A stretch of 64,000 nt of DNA from Mauremys mutica (taxonomy: Eukaryota; Chordata; Testudines; Geoemydidae): contig NC_059082.1 in NCBI RefSeq assembly GCF_020497125.1, positions 54,396,524-54,460,523 of the forward strand. Reading direction: 5' to 3'. How positions within the stretch are numbered: the first letter of the stretch is position 1; the number at the start of each line of letters is the position of its first letter. The position numbers and the translations under genes were made by a program. Positions 54,791-64,000 of this stretch are shown here, one piece after another. Below the pieces are notes generated by a model. The model saw only the letters and a list, made by a program, of their open reading frames with translations, was not told the origin of the DNA and ran no database searches.

Positions 54791-56310
54791 GCAGCTCCCT
54801 CCACCCCAAGTCCTAGTGCAGCCTTGGCATGTTTACCGGGCTGTAGCTTGTCCAGGTGACTCCAGGAAGGGACACTAACATGCACCAGGACTAGCCACAT
54901 GGCAGTAAGACCCACCTGCACCACGTCTGCACTCACAGTGTGAATGAGGCTGCTTAGTCAGTGTAAACACACCCCTTTCAGCAGTGAAGCCACAGCCTAG
55001 GGAGGCTGGGATCTGCTGGGGGTGGGGGATCGGGGTCCTACCCTTGCCTCCTGTCCCCACTGTGACCTATGGCAGGCAATGGGGGAGGGGTTTCTACTAG
55101 GGTCACATCCCTGCTCATTACACATTCCCCTGGTTATGCCCAGGTCACTCCATCACCACAGGCCGGAGCCAATGCCAGGCGAGCTCTCTCGCTGGTTGCT
55201 GGCAGCCTGGCCTGCAGGTTTGTGGGTGGCTCAGGGTGGGTGAGCCAAAGCACGCTCTTCCCCACAGTGAAGGGTGTAGCCATGCTGGCGGGTGGGCGGG
55301 GGCAGGGCTGCTGGATCTCAGCTGCCCTCCCCTGCACGGAGGGATGGTTTACCTAGTCTGGCAGGAGCTATTGACTCGCTGTGGAGGAGGGAGATAGGGG
55401 GTGTTCCTGGCAGATAAGAGGTTTGCTCAGAAGAAGACAAATGACTTTGTTTGTTGTTCTTCCCAATCACTGCCCCTGGGGGGGTGTCCCAGACATTCCT
55501 TCCAGGAGCCCCTACCCCCTCTGCTCTATGCTCCCCCATTAACCCCAGCGGGGCATGTGGCAGGAATCACCCACCCCCGGGCTGACCTGCAGGGCAGGGC
55601 TGGCCCTGGCACTGACACTCAGGAGTGGAGTGATGCCCACGGCCCTTGGCAGTTTCTTATCAGAGGAGGGAGTAAGGCAGAGAGCCCAGAGATAAACACA
55701 TGGGGCCTCTCGCAGGGGCCAGTATGTGTGGGAGGAGGGGGACTGAGGGAACAACCTGGACGGCCTGGCTTGTCCTTTCCAAAGAGAGAGGGTCAGGCCT
55801 GGTGAACACAACCCAAGAACCCCTGCACAGAATGAGTGCCCGCTTCCCTGCAGCCAGCTGGCCACCTTACCTCTACCCAACCCCTCCAATGCCTTCCTGA
55901 CTTGGACGGTGTCCAGTCCACAGTGCTCCCCCACCGCATCACAGCCCTCCTTGATCTCCCTCCAACCCCACCTGCACTCCTCACGGCCACTTGTGCCCCT
56001 GCTCCTCCCACTGTCTCTTTGTGCCTTCATTCAGCCTGCCTCTGTGCATGCACCCAGCTCCAGCTGCCCTCCACAAACCGCAGGCCCTTCCCTGAAGCAG
56101 TGACCCCTGGGGCTCCCCAGTCTTCTGCATTTCTGACCGTGCAAGGTAGCAAGCCGTGGCGCTCTGCTGACTCTGTGGTATGGTCACAGGAGCCGGCTCT
56201 GGGCTGGGCATGTCTCTGGCTTCATGTTTGTAACTAGAACCGAGCTCTGTTTTTCAGCTGAAGCTTTTTGGGAGCAAAAAATGCAGAGTGGGTGACACCG
56301 AAACGCTTCC
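54791..56310. other. Non-coding, nothing recognised
   Basis: No conserved exon, RNA or repeat end seen. Confidence 0.4.
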
Positions 56311-56317
56311 CCAATTT

Positions 56318-56412
56318 GTGAGACAAGGTGGGGGAGGTAATATCTTTTCTTGGACCAACCTCTGGCGGTGAGAGAGAGAAGCTTTTGAGCTCCCCAGGGC
56401 TCTCCTTCTGGC
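56318..56412 (-). repeat. Dispersed retroelement 3'-tail repeat of a second type
   Basis: It reads gtgagacaaggtgggggagg, taatatcttttcttggacca and gagagaagcttttgagctcc. Read in reverse it has the same plan as copies 1-3 (gctc..aaagctt, then aagatatta and a gacc end) but a different sequence, so it is a sister family. Confidence 0.6.
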
Positions 56413-58120
56413 CAGGTTCACCAAACTCTTCATCTAGGAAACAAACAAAAGTTTTGGATTTTTTTGTTTTTGTTTTTTTTTAAAAACAATTTTTTATTTC
56501 CAAATTTCCTTTCCTTTTGTTTTCAGAAATGTCAAAGCCCTTCAAACACGGTCAAAAGCAAATGCACCATTTCGTTCAGCACACAATGAAAATGTTTCTG
56601 ACTCAGTCTGACCCGAAACAATTATTTGCTAATGTCTCGAAATTGCCACAGAATTGGAAAATCTATTCTTCACCAAGCTGTGTTCATAAGGGTTTGTGTA
56701 CACAGGGAATGGTCTGGAATGGCTATTTCACACCACCTCCTGCTTGGCGCTTGTCCTCCACAGTAGATATTGGGCTTTAACTTCACACCCTACCTTCGTC
56801 TGGAATAGCTTCCCCCCAGACAGCCCTTACAGTACTTCAGAGCTGGTATTAGTACTGCTGCTAACCACCCTACAACTCTTCCAACTGCTAAATGGACTCA
56901 GACACTAAACTAAAAGCTGGCTGCTATTGATCAGTGCTCAAATGCCCACACACCAGCCAGCAACTCCATTGATAAAGAGCCGGCTCTGCTCTATAGAGAA
57001 CCAGTGCAGGCTGGTAGCTCCCTCTCATCTAACCAATGATGATCCAAGATCCTTTGCCTGATGAGCCATTCAACAGCAGCTGGATGCGGGGCGGGGGCGG
57101 GGATCTTCAACAATTCACCAGCTCAGCTCAAGCCACCAGCGCGAGACAGCACTCTCCAGAGACGATCAGAATCGATCGTGTGAGCTCTGCAGGGCGCCGT
57201 GGGCTTGGCTCATCTTTGGGGGGCTCAGATGTCGCCTCCTTGATTGGGGAAAATACAAGTCATAACTTCCAGGCTCACCCACTCGTGGCACTAATAGTAG
57301 CAACCACTCAGAGCAGGTGCATAGTTCTTCATAGTCTGATGCCCCCTCTCCTTCCTTATGTACTTGGGCAGTGAAGTTAGCAGTGGGGCCATCTGAAGGA
57401 TCACCACTGACATTAAAAGATCATCGCTATGACCCATTGATATGAATGGAAAAATTATCCCTCTCACAGCTGTTGGTTCAGGCTATCTGCAAACTCAGGC
57501 AGACACCCAATGGGACTGGGCCCTGCAGTCGACTCAGCCCTATACTCAGTAGCTGAACGTTGGCTGATGAGCCTGGCTTATTAACTCCACCTGGGACATG
57601 GAGGGGTAGGATCAGCTTCCTGGGGAGGGGACTAGGCCAGGGCAGATCTGGATGGAAACTCCAGGGACAACTACACCCAGGCAGTGACCTGCAGCCAAGC
57701 CTCAGACAGGTACTGAAGCTGGGTGTGTGTGTACTGCAAGGCCGGGACATGGCAAGTACTCTGCCTGCTCCATCAACAATGAATGCTCATTTCATACCCT
57801 GGACTCTGCCTGCTCCCTGAAGGGAGTGCTGTGGCTGGAGCCCTGTAGGAGCTCCTGCAGGCTCAGCATGAGACTCCGGGGGCTTCTGGAAGGTGATGCC
57901 ACAGTATCGGCTCTCCAGCCTTGGACAGGGTGCACCATGTGCAAGGGGAGGGACTATGGCAATGACCCACCCCTCTCCCCTGCCTGCCCATGGGCACAAG
58001 AGAGAGAAGGTTCTAGCACCTTCCTGTCCCAGCCCCCCTGTGGTGTTTGGTACAGAACAGCTGACTTCCAGGACTCAGGGATTGGCCCTGTTCTGAGCAG
58101 AGCCAGCTGGGGCTCAGAGA
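56413..58120. other. Non-coding, nothing recognised
   Basis: It includes an A/T-rich block near 56455-56520. No gene or known repeat identified. Confidence 0.4.
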
Positions 58121-58124
58121 CTTG

Positions 58125-58300
58125 AAGGTCAGAAGGGACCATCAGGATCATCTCATCTGACCTCCTGCACATCGCAGGCCTCAGAACCTCACCCAGCCAC
58201 TCCTGTAATAGACCCCTAACCTCCGTCCGAGTTACTGAACTCCTCAAATCATGGTTTAAAGACTTCAAGTTACAAAGAATCCACCATTTACACTAGTTTA
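58125..58300 (-). repeat. CR1 LINE 3'-end, antisense (sister of 31281-31425)
   Basis: It contains aaggtcagaagggaccatca, tctgacctcctgcacatcgc, tgaactcctcaaatcatggt and aaagacttcaagttacaaag. This matches 31281-31425 over almost its full length with scattered changes. Confidence 0.8.
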
Positions 58301-58916
58301 AACCCCCAGGCCCCCCCGCTGCAGAGGAAGGTGAACCCCCCCCAGGGTCTCCGCCAGTCCTTTACTGGGTGGAGTTTGCTTGTATTTTCAAATCCCAAAG
58401 TGCCCAGGAGCAAGCTTCAGTTTTTTCACATTTATTCATCATTGGAAACGTGTCTTCCTGCTCCCCTTCCCCTGGCATGGGTGGGTGGGAGGTGTGGCAC
58501 CCTACTGTGCCAACCAGCAGCCAAGCCACGGTTCCTGCTGTAAGGGCCAGACCCTTGGAGCAGGGAGTGATGGTTGCTCACAGCAGTCCTTGGGCGCTGG
58601 GCCTCTGCACTGCTCCTTGCTATGGGCATAAAGCAGCCCTATTCCTGCCCTGAGGACTCACAGCGGCCTGTGGATGATGATACGTGCCCCTCTCTGTGCT
58701 CTCTGGTGGGGAAGCGCTGTGTGCCGGGAGGCAGTCACACCCTCCCTGGAGATGAGGCTGCAGCCAGGAGCCCCTTAGGATCCTGCTTTCAGACCCTTCT
58801 GTCATCCACAGAGGACTACTGGCCCCAAAGCTGACAGAGAAGTGACCTGCTAGACTGGAGGTTAGTTCCCCATCTGATGCCCTGTGCTGGGGTGTCCTCC
58901 CCACACTGGCTGGGAA

Positions 58917-59208
58917 CAGGGGCGGCTCCAGGCCCCAGCACACCAAGTGCGTGCTTGGGGCGGCATGCCGCGGGGGGCGCTCTGCCGGTCGCTGGGAGGG
59001 CGGCAGGCAGTGCTCCGGTGGACCTCCCGCAGGCGTACCTGCGGAGGGTCCGCTGGTCCTGCGGCTTCGGTGGAGCCGCGGGACCAGCGGACCCTCCGCA
59101 GGCACGCCTGCGGGAGGTCCACCAGAACCGCAGGACCGGCGACCGGCAGAGCGCCCCCCGCAGCATGCCGCCGTGCTTGGGATAGCAAAATGTCTAGAGC
59201 CGCCCCTG
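58917..59208. mobile_element. hAT-like fold-back MITE with near-perfect 8-bp duplication (copy 2)
   Basis: It starts CAGGGGCGGCTCCAGGCCCC and ends TCTAGAGCCGCCCCTG. Flanks are gctgggaa (58909-58916) and gctgggag (59209-59216), 7 of 8 identical, as expected for hAT. The centre is a near palindrome: ggacctcccgcaggcgtacc near 59020 and ggcacgcctgcgggaggtcc near 59101 face each other, with ggaccagcgg and ccgctggtcc between. It has no coding capacity. Confidence 0.85.
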
Positions 59209-59216
59209 GCTGGGAG

Positions 59217-60898
59217 GGGCTGAGGCAAGCCAGGTCGGCAAATCAGCCAGTTAGGCTGCAAACTGGGGCAATTAAGGGTGGAGAAAGCCCTAATTAAGAG
59301 GAAGTTCACCTGAGCAGAGGTGGCCTGGGCTAGTATAAACCCAGGAGGCTGGCAGCAGCAGTAGCAAAGGTTGCTGGGAGAATGTTTGAGGTTACTGTCT
59401 GCATAGCAGAGTGGGATGATAGGAACCCAGGGAAAGTTGTCACCCCCCCTCCACCCTTGGGGGCATGTACCCTGAAGAAAGCAGGGGGAAGAAGAGAGTC
59501 GGTGGGAAGTAGCAAGGCTGGGGACTCAGCAGACTTTGGCTGTGTGTTGTAGGGTCCCTGGGCTGGGACCTGGAGTACTGGGCTGGCCCAAGTTCCCCTG
59601 CCCACCTCAGGGGCAGGGGCAGGGGCAGTGTGGGGGGTGGGTAGTGAACTGGAAGGCTGCCTGGGTTGCACTGGGAGTGATAGAGGCTGAAGGACTGTAC
59701 CCCAGAGGGGGGAACACTGAGTGACCTGGCCCAGGGCTGAGTCATGAAGTGGCAGTAGAAGCTCCTGGAGTGAGAGAGACAGAGACTCTGCAGCTGCATG
59801 CCATAAGGGGCATTGGCCTCCTGGAGCTAATCCCCAGAATGGCCAGGAGGAGGCACCATCCTACAGTGAGTAGAGTACCCCCATCACACGCTGCCCCTCA
59901 AAACAAGAGGTGTTTGCTAACAGCAGGGGGGATGACTGGAAGGGTGGGAGCTGCTTGGGAGAGATTTAAAAGCCCCCACCCCCATTCCAGGAGAGCAGGA
60001 TCTGGCTGCATGGGTGCTGGGCGAGTCTTTTTGGGAGGGAGGCACACACAACCTCCTGGGGCCAGCAACACATGTGACATTCCCCATCGGTGTGCTCTGG
60101 GAGAGGCCACTGCCTGAGAGGCCCCATGGGGGTGTGTTCCCTGGGCTGTTTCTTGTAGACAGAAGGTTTGTCTCATTGCTGAGAACTGCTTACAGTGCCC
60201 AGCGGGGGAGATGGTGCTGCCAGCCTCAGGGAGCAGGCAAAGGTGGCATAAGGCTTTCCTCTGCACTCCCTGCCCCATTTTAGAGCAGCCTATAGGCTGC
60301 TCTAACTTACACTGGCTGGAAAGGAGGGGCTGAAAACACAGTTGAGGCTCAGCATTGGGGAGTCCAGGCCACACCTACTTTCTTCAGCCACGCCCCCTTT
60401 AGCTGCTTCACCTGCATAGAGCCACTGTAGAGGATGCTTGTGGGCACCCAGAGCCAGAGAAGCTGGCCCTCCCTGGAGTCGAATGGGGAGTGAGAGCCTC
60501 CCCCCACAACCACACTGGAGTGTCTGCCTCCTCGTCCCCTCTGTTCACCTGCCCTGGAAGGGAAATGGGGGTGGTTTGGGTGTCCACGGTGAGACCCTCA
60601 GGCCTGATTCTCCTCAGCAGTACTGAGCGCCTGCAGGCCCCTCTCCCCTGACTGCCAGCGCAGTGAGCGCTCAGCACTGCCGGAGTACAGTGTGTCCGAC
60701 GGGGCAGGGACGCACACCCCATCCCACCGGCCTCCAGCCCACAGTGCACAAGGAGCCGGACCCAAGCCTGAAATAAGTGGCACTAGGATTTGGCCCAGTC
60801 TGTGAGCTGCCCTTGGGGCCGGCCTCTGTCTCAGCGCCGTGGCCCCTCGTGTGTGGGATCAGAGGGCATTGCTGATACACACGCACTCAAAAGAAGCG
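59217..60898. other. Intergenic, nothing recognised
   Basis: No conserved frame or repeat family recognised between the fold-back element and the candidate 3' end of PERCC1. Confidence 0.4.
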
Positions 60899-60904
60899 TT
60901 TATT
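60899..60904 (-). promoter_or_regulatory. PERCC1: Candidate PERCC1 polyadenylation signal
   Basis: TTTATT on the plus strand is AATAAA on the minus strand, about 510 bases beyond the PERCC1 stop. It implies a short 3' UTR but is not confirmed by transcript data. Confidence 0.45.
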
Positions 60905-61413
60905 TGCCCTAGCCAGTGCCATTGCAATCTGAGGAAAATAAAATCAAACACCCCCATTGCCACAGCCCGGGTCTAGGTTGCTGGTAAATCCCAGGTGACG
61001 TGTCTCCCAACCCCCACCCATGGCATCAGAGCCCTGTCTCATAAAAAGGGAGTGAGCTTTATCATTAACCAGGGTGGCACATGGTGGGGATGCAACTATC
61101 AGATGGCAGCAGCTGCAGCCTGACACTGCCCAACATCCTTGCGGGATACACAGACGTGGATGGTTTTACAGGATGGGCACAAAGGCTGGTGCTGCAGCTG
61201 GGAGGGACTCAGAGCCTGCCTGGTTTAAGGGGTGAGAGCAGGCTATGGCCCATGGTGCATAGGCCAGGTGTCGGTGTGGGGGCTTGGTTCAGTCTGGAGT
61301 CAGAACTGCGGGTGGGCATGGTGCTCCCATCCAGAGCCAATCCTCAGCAGCACCTTATGGGCATGGAGCGTCTGTCCAGCACAGGGACTGGCTGGGTTCC
61401 CAGTTCCTCTGCC

Positions 61414-62238
61414 TCACAGCACACTGAACTGATCGGTTTCCATGGCCGGCCTGGCCAGCTCCCCGGCCAGCTCCCTGCCGGCGCTGGGCAGCTCCTGCCC
61501 GGGCTCTGAGGTCCAGTTGGCCAGGAGGTCGCTGAAGTCAGGCGGGTTTGTGTTGAGGATGCACAGGGGGCTGGGTGATGGTTCCTTCCAGAAGGACTGT
61601 GGCAGCTTCCTCTTGTGCATGGGCATGATGTGGGCATACTTCTTCTCCAGCCGCAGCTTCCTGCCATCAGCCGCCCTCCTCTTGAGAAAGCGGCGCAAGC
61701 CGTATTCAAAGAGCTCTGCTAATGGCCCCAGCTTCTGCGCCCCGTCCTTGTTACAGATGGACCTCCAGACCTGCTGGTCGAGCTGCCCCGGGGGTGGCAC
61801 AGGGCCCTGGGCATCCTCATCGTCCAGCTCGCCACTCTGGGCAAGTCGCATCAGGTCTGCGTAGTACCGCTCCCGCCCCAGCCGGCGGGGAGAGAAGCAG
61901 TCCTCGTAGATGTTGCAGGAGTCGGGGTCCTCATCCTTGGCCTTCCTTCCAAAGTATCTCTGGATGTCACAGCTGATCAGCTCGGAGAACTTCAGGAGCT
62001 GCAGGGTCATTTCTGTGTCACTCTGGCTGCAACCAGCTGTGACTTTCTGCCCCTCTGTGCCAGGACTGTGACAAGGAGGGCTGTCCTCTTCCACATCGTA
62101 GTCCTCCTCCTCCTCCTCCTCCTCCTCTGACAGGTCTTGGAAGTCCATGTCCTGGGGAGGGGTGGGGTGGAGGAATGAGTGTTGAAAGGAAGTGGGCAGC
62201 CTGAACTCTGCCAGGTTCCTGATCACTCCTGCAGCCAT
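61414..62238 (-). CDS. PERCC1: PERCC1: proline- and glutamate-rich protein with coiled coil 1
   Basis: This is an uninterrupted frame of 274 residues, starting MAAGVIRNLAEFRLP and close in length to mammalian PERCC1. Residues 38-45 are eight Glu from a (TCC)n run, followed by more acidic residues. Residues 81-99 are the conserved block LLKFSELISCDIQRYFGRK. Later come RERYYADLMRLAQSGEL, PLAELFEYGLRRFLKRR (probable helix), RKLPQSFWKEPSPSPL and DFSDLLANW. The start has a strong context (cgaggcaagATGG). In mammals PERCC1 is needed for enteroendocrine cell function, and deletion of its enhancer or the gene causes congenital diarrhoea. Its molecular activity is unknown. It faces CLCN7 tail to tail. 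Assignment rests on remembered similarity in four separate blocks. Confidence 0.85.
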   Translation of the reverse strand: MAAGVIRNLAEFRLPTSFQHSFLHPTPPQDMDFQDLSEEEEEEEEDYDVEEDSPPCHSPGTEGQKVTAGCSQSDTEMTLQLLKFSELISCDIQRYFGRKAKDEDPDSCNIYEDCFSPRRLGRERYYADLMRLAQSGELDDEDAQGPVPPPGQLDQQVWRSICNKDGAQKLGPLAELFEYGLRRFLKRRAADGRKLRLEKKYAHIMPMHKRKLPQSFWKEPSPSPLCILNTNPPDFSDLLANWTSEPGQELPSAGRELAGELARPAMETDQFSVL

Positions 62239-63718
62239 CTTGCCTCGCTGTGTACGGACAGGTGCTGCTGGGCCGTGCAGTCACGCTGGAGGACACAAGG
62301 AAAAACGCATGGTTAGGGCTGTGCAGATGGGACCCGATGGAGGGCTAAGGCTGATGCAGTGATACTTCTGCTCCCCATTGTGTGTTAACTCCCCACCCCA
62401 GCCGTGTAGGTGCTTTCCTCCTGCGCAATGTCAGTGCCTCCCCTCTGAACTGCGGTGCTGAGAGGTGGAGGATCCTGCACTTGGTTCTCCATGTGCCTGG
62501 GGGCTGCCTGCCTGTCTGTCAGTTACGGTGGGAATGGCTCAAGCAGCTCTGTATTCATGCACCTCCCCCCGCAGTCTTGTTCTGCGCCCCTGCCTTTGCG
62601 CGCAGCCGGCCAGGCACGGTGGCTGAGGTGCGCTGCGGTCTGGGGCTAGTGCCTGTTCTCTACAGCTCAAAGGCGGTTGCTTTGCAGTATGGGATCGTGG
62701 TGACCCCGACTCCGTGACCGACACCCATAGCAGGGCCCCTGCCTGCTGGAAGCAGCTCTGGGGGCAGCAGTGCGGGTGTTACTAGAGCCCACAGGCTGTT
62801 GCCATGTGCGGAGCAGGTCAGATCCAGGATAACAGCTTTATTGCACAACTGGAGATGGGATTTATGCTGCTTAAGCAAACAAACAACCCCCCTAACATCT
62901 GCCGGGCCTGAGAAGCACAAGGCCAGCCAGCCGGGGGCAGGGAGAGTACCTGGTGTGCAGCTGGGCACATTTTCCACCCAGCAGCTTGGGGCATTCGTTG
63001 TCAGCAGGGTCTGGCAGGAGCAGGAGGCAGAGTCTCCCTCCTATGACCCAGGCCAGGGATCAGCCCCTGCTTTGGATCTCGGTCGCCCTGTGTCAATTGG
63101 GAGTAACTGGAGAGAACCCAGGGTAACAGATCAGCATCTCCCCTCTGTGTCTGCTTGCCCTGCCATCGTGGTCACCCCACGCCTCACCTAGGTGTGCTGA
63201 GGGGGTAGGGTGGGGTGGGGAGGGCATTCAGCTCTTGTACCATTAAGGCCCAGGCACAGCATGGGCTGGACCAGCCCCGGGAGAGCACTGGGAGGGAAGC
63301 ACCGATTGCCCATGTGCAGCTGGAGCGCCTGCTTAGACCTGAGCACGGCCCAACCCACATCCCATAGCCAAAGCACTGGGATCTCAAATCCCCAGAGCTA
63401 GCCGACCCGGGGGGCGGGATTCTCAGACCCAGGGGCTGGGTTTGGCCCCGCTGGGGCTCAAGCCGAAGCTGCTCTGGCTCTGGCTCCTCCCAGTGCTGAT
63501 GCCCATTTGATGGCTTTACACTGCCTGCCTGAGCCAGGGTGGGGTTGGAGTGGCTGCTGAGCTGCCAGGGGAGAAAGGCACAGGGCTGTGACCCTCCCAC
63601 TTCCCCGATACAGCCCCAGAGAGCCGCACCGGGAAGGGCCACTCTCCAAGCATCCGAAAGTACATAACTGACCATCCCAGCCCTGGGAGGAGACTGCATG
63701 GTCTGTAGGCAGTTAGAG
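62239..63718. other. PERCC1 upstream flank
   Basis: A tcctccag acceptor-like site lies about 45 bases upstream of the PERCC1 ATG, so an upstream non-coding exon is possible. No TATA box, CpG island or repeat could be assigned. In mammals the gut enhancer of PERCC1 lies close to the gene, making this flank the natural place to look. Confidence 0.35.
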
Positions 63719-64000
63719 CAGGGCTTCTCAAACAGGGGTCACAGCTTGTGTCGGGAAAGCCCCTGGCGGGCCAGGCCGGTGTGTTTACCTGCCCCATCCG
63801 CAGGGCCGGCCGATCGCGGCTCCCACTGGCCGCGGTTCGCTGCTCCGGGCCAATGGGGGCTGCTGGAAGCGGCAGCCAGTAAGTCCCTCGGCCCACGCTG
63901 CTTCTAGCAGCTTCCATTGGCCCGGAGCAGCAAACCGCGGCCAGTGAGAGCCACAATCAGCTGGACCTGCAGAAGGGGCAGGTAAACAAACTGGCCCAGC
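63719..64000. mobile_element. hAT-like element, cut by the window end
   Basis: It begins CAGGGCTTCTCAAACAGGGG and contains tgtttacctgccccatccgc, ggccgcggttcgctgctccg and its near reverse gcccggagcagcaaaccgcg, then caggtaaacaaactggccc. This is the inner structure of a common turtle hAT family whose halves mirror each other. The right end is outside the window. Confidence 0.7.

Noticed and set aside
58620..59309. 229-codon minus-strand open frame
   Set aside because: It spans the fold-back MITE at 58917-59208. The similar peptide repeats on both strands come from its palindrome.

Overview
The window is vertebrate nuclear DNA, most likely from a cryptodiran turtle. It carries spliced genes with canonical GT/AG introns and dense interspersed repeats. 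Full-length tRNA-headed SINEs with a CR1-type tail (9044-9216 plus, 10614-10801 minus) match the known turtle pol III SINE. CR1 and L2 LINE fragments, a two-gene Harbinger relic and several hAT-type MITEs fit the same kind of genome. There are no operons, CRISPR arrays, rRNAs or prokaryotic signals.

The main gene is CLCN7, the lysosomal 2Cl-/H+ exchanger ClC-7, on the plus strand from 8106 to 41575. All coding exons from 2 to 25 can be placed to the base. They give 759 codons with compatible phases, no stop, and every recognised CLC motif (GSGIP, gating Glu, proton Glu, GVFIPS, helix-R Tyr, two CBS domains). Exon 1, about 46 codons with the lysosomal sorting signal, lies upstream of the window. 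A candidate 3' UTR runs to a polyadenylation signal at 43235.

The second gene is PERCC1 on the minus strand (61414-62238), an intact 274-codon reading frame encoding an acidic protein known in mammals for gut endocrine function. It converges on CLCN7 across about 18-20 kb that is largely repeat-derived.

Layout: 48-827 palindrome-rich MITE; 1011-4973 SINE head and decayed Harbinger element (transposase plus Myb/SANT-like partner); 4974-8105 non-coding DNA upstream of exon 2, probably intron 1; 8106-43240 CLCN7, its introns holding SINEs, CR1 pieces and hAT MITEs; 43241-46850 no gene seen, with an L2-like tail; 46850-48960 a decayed retroelement-like stretch; 49116-49221 a (CA)53 microsatellite; 49296-51260 an L2-like LINE split by a CR1 copy; 51260-60890 dispersed repeats with no recognisable gene; 60899-62238 PERCC1; 62300-64000 its upstream flank, ending in a truncated hAT-like element. 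I found no convincing undescribed system. The most useful leads are the repeat structures and the PERCC1 neighbourhood.
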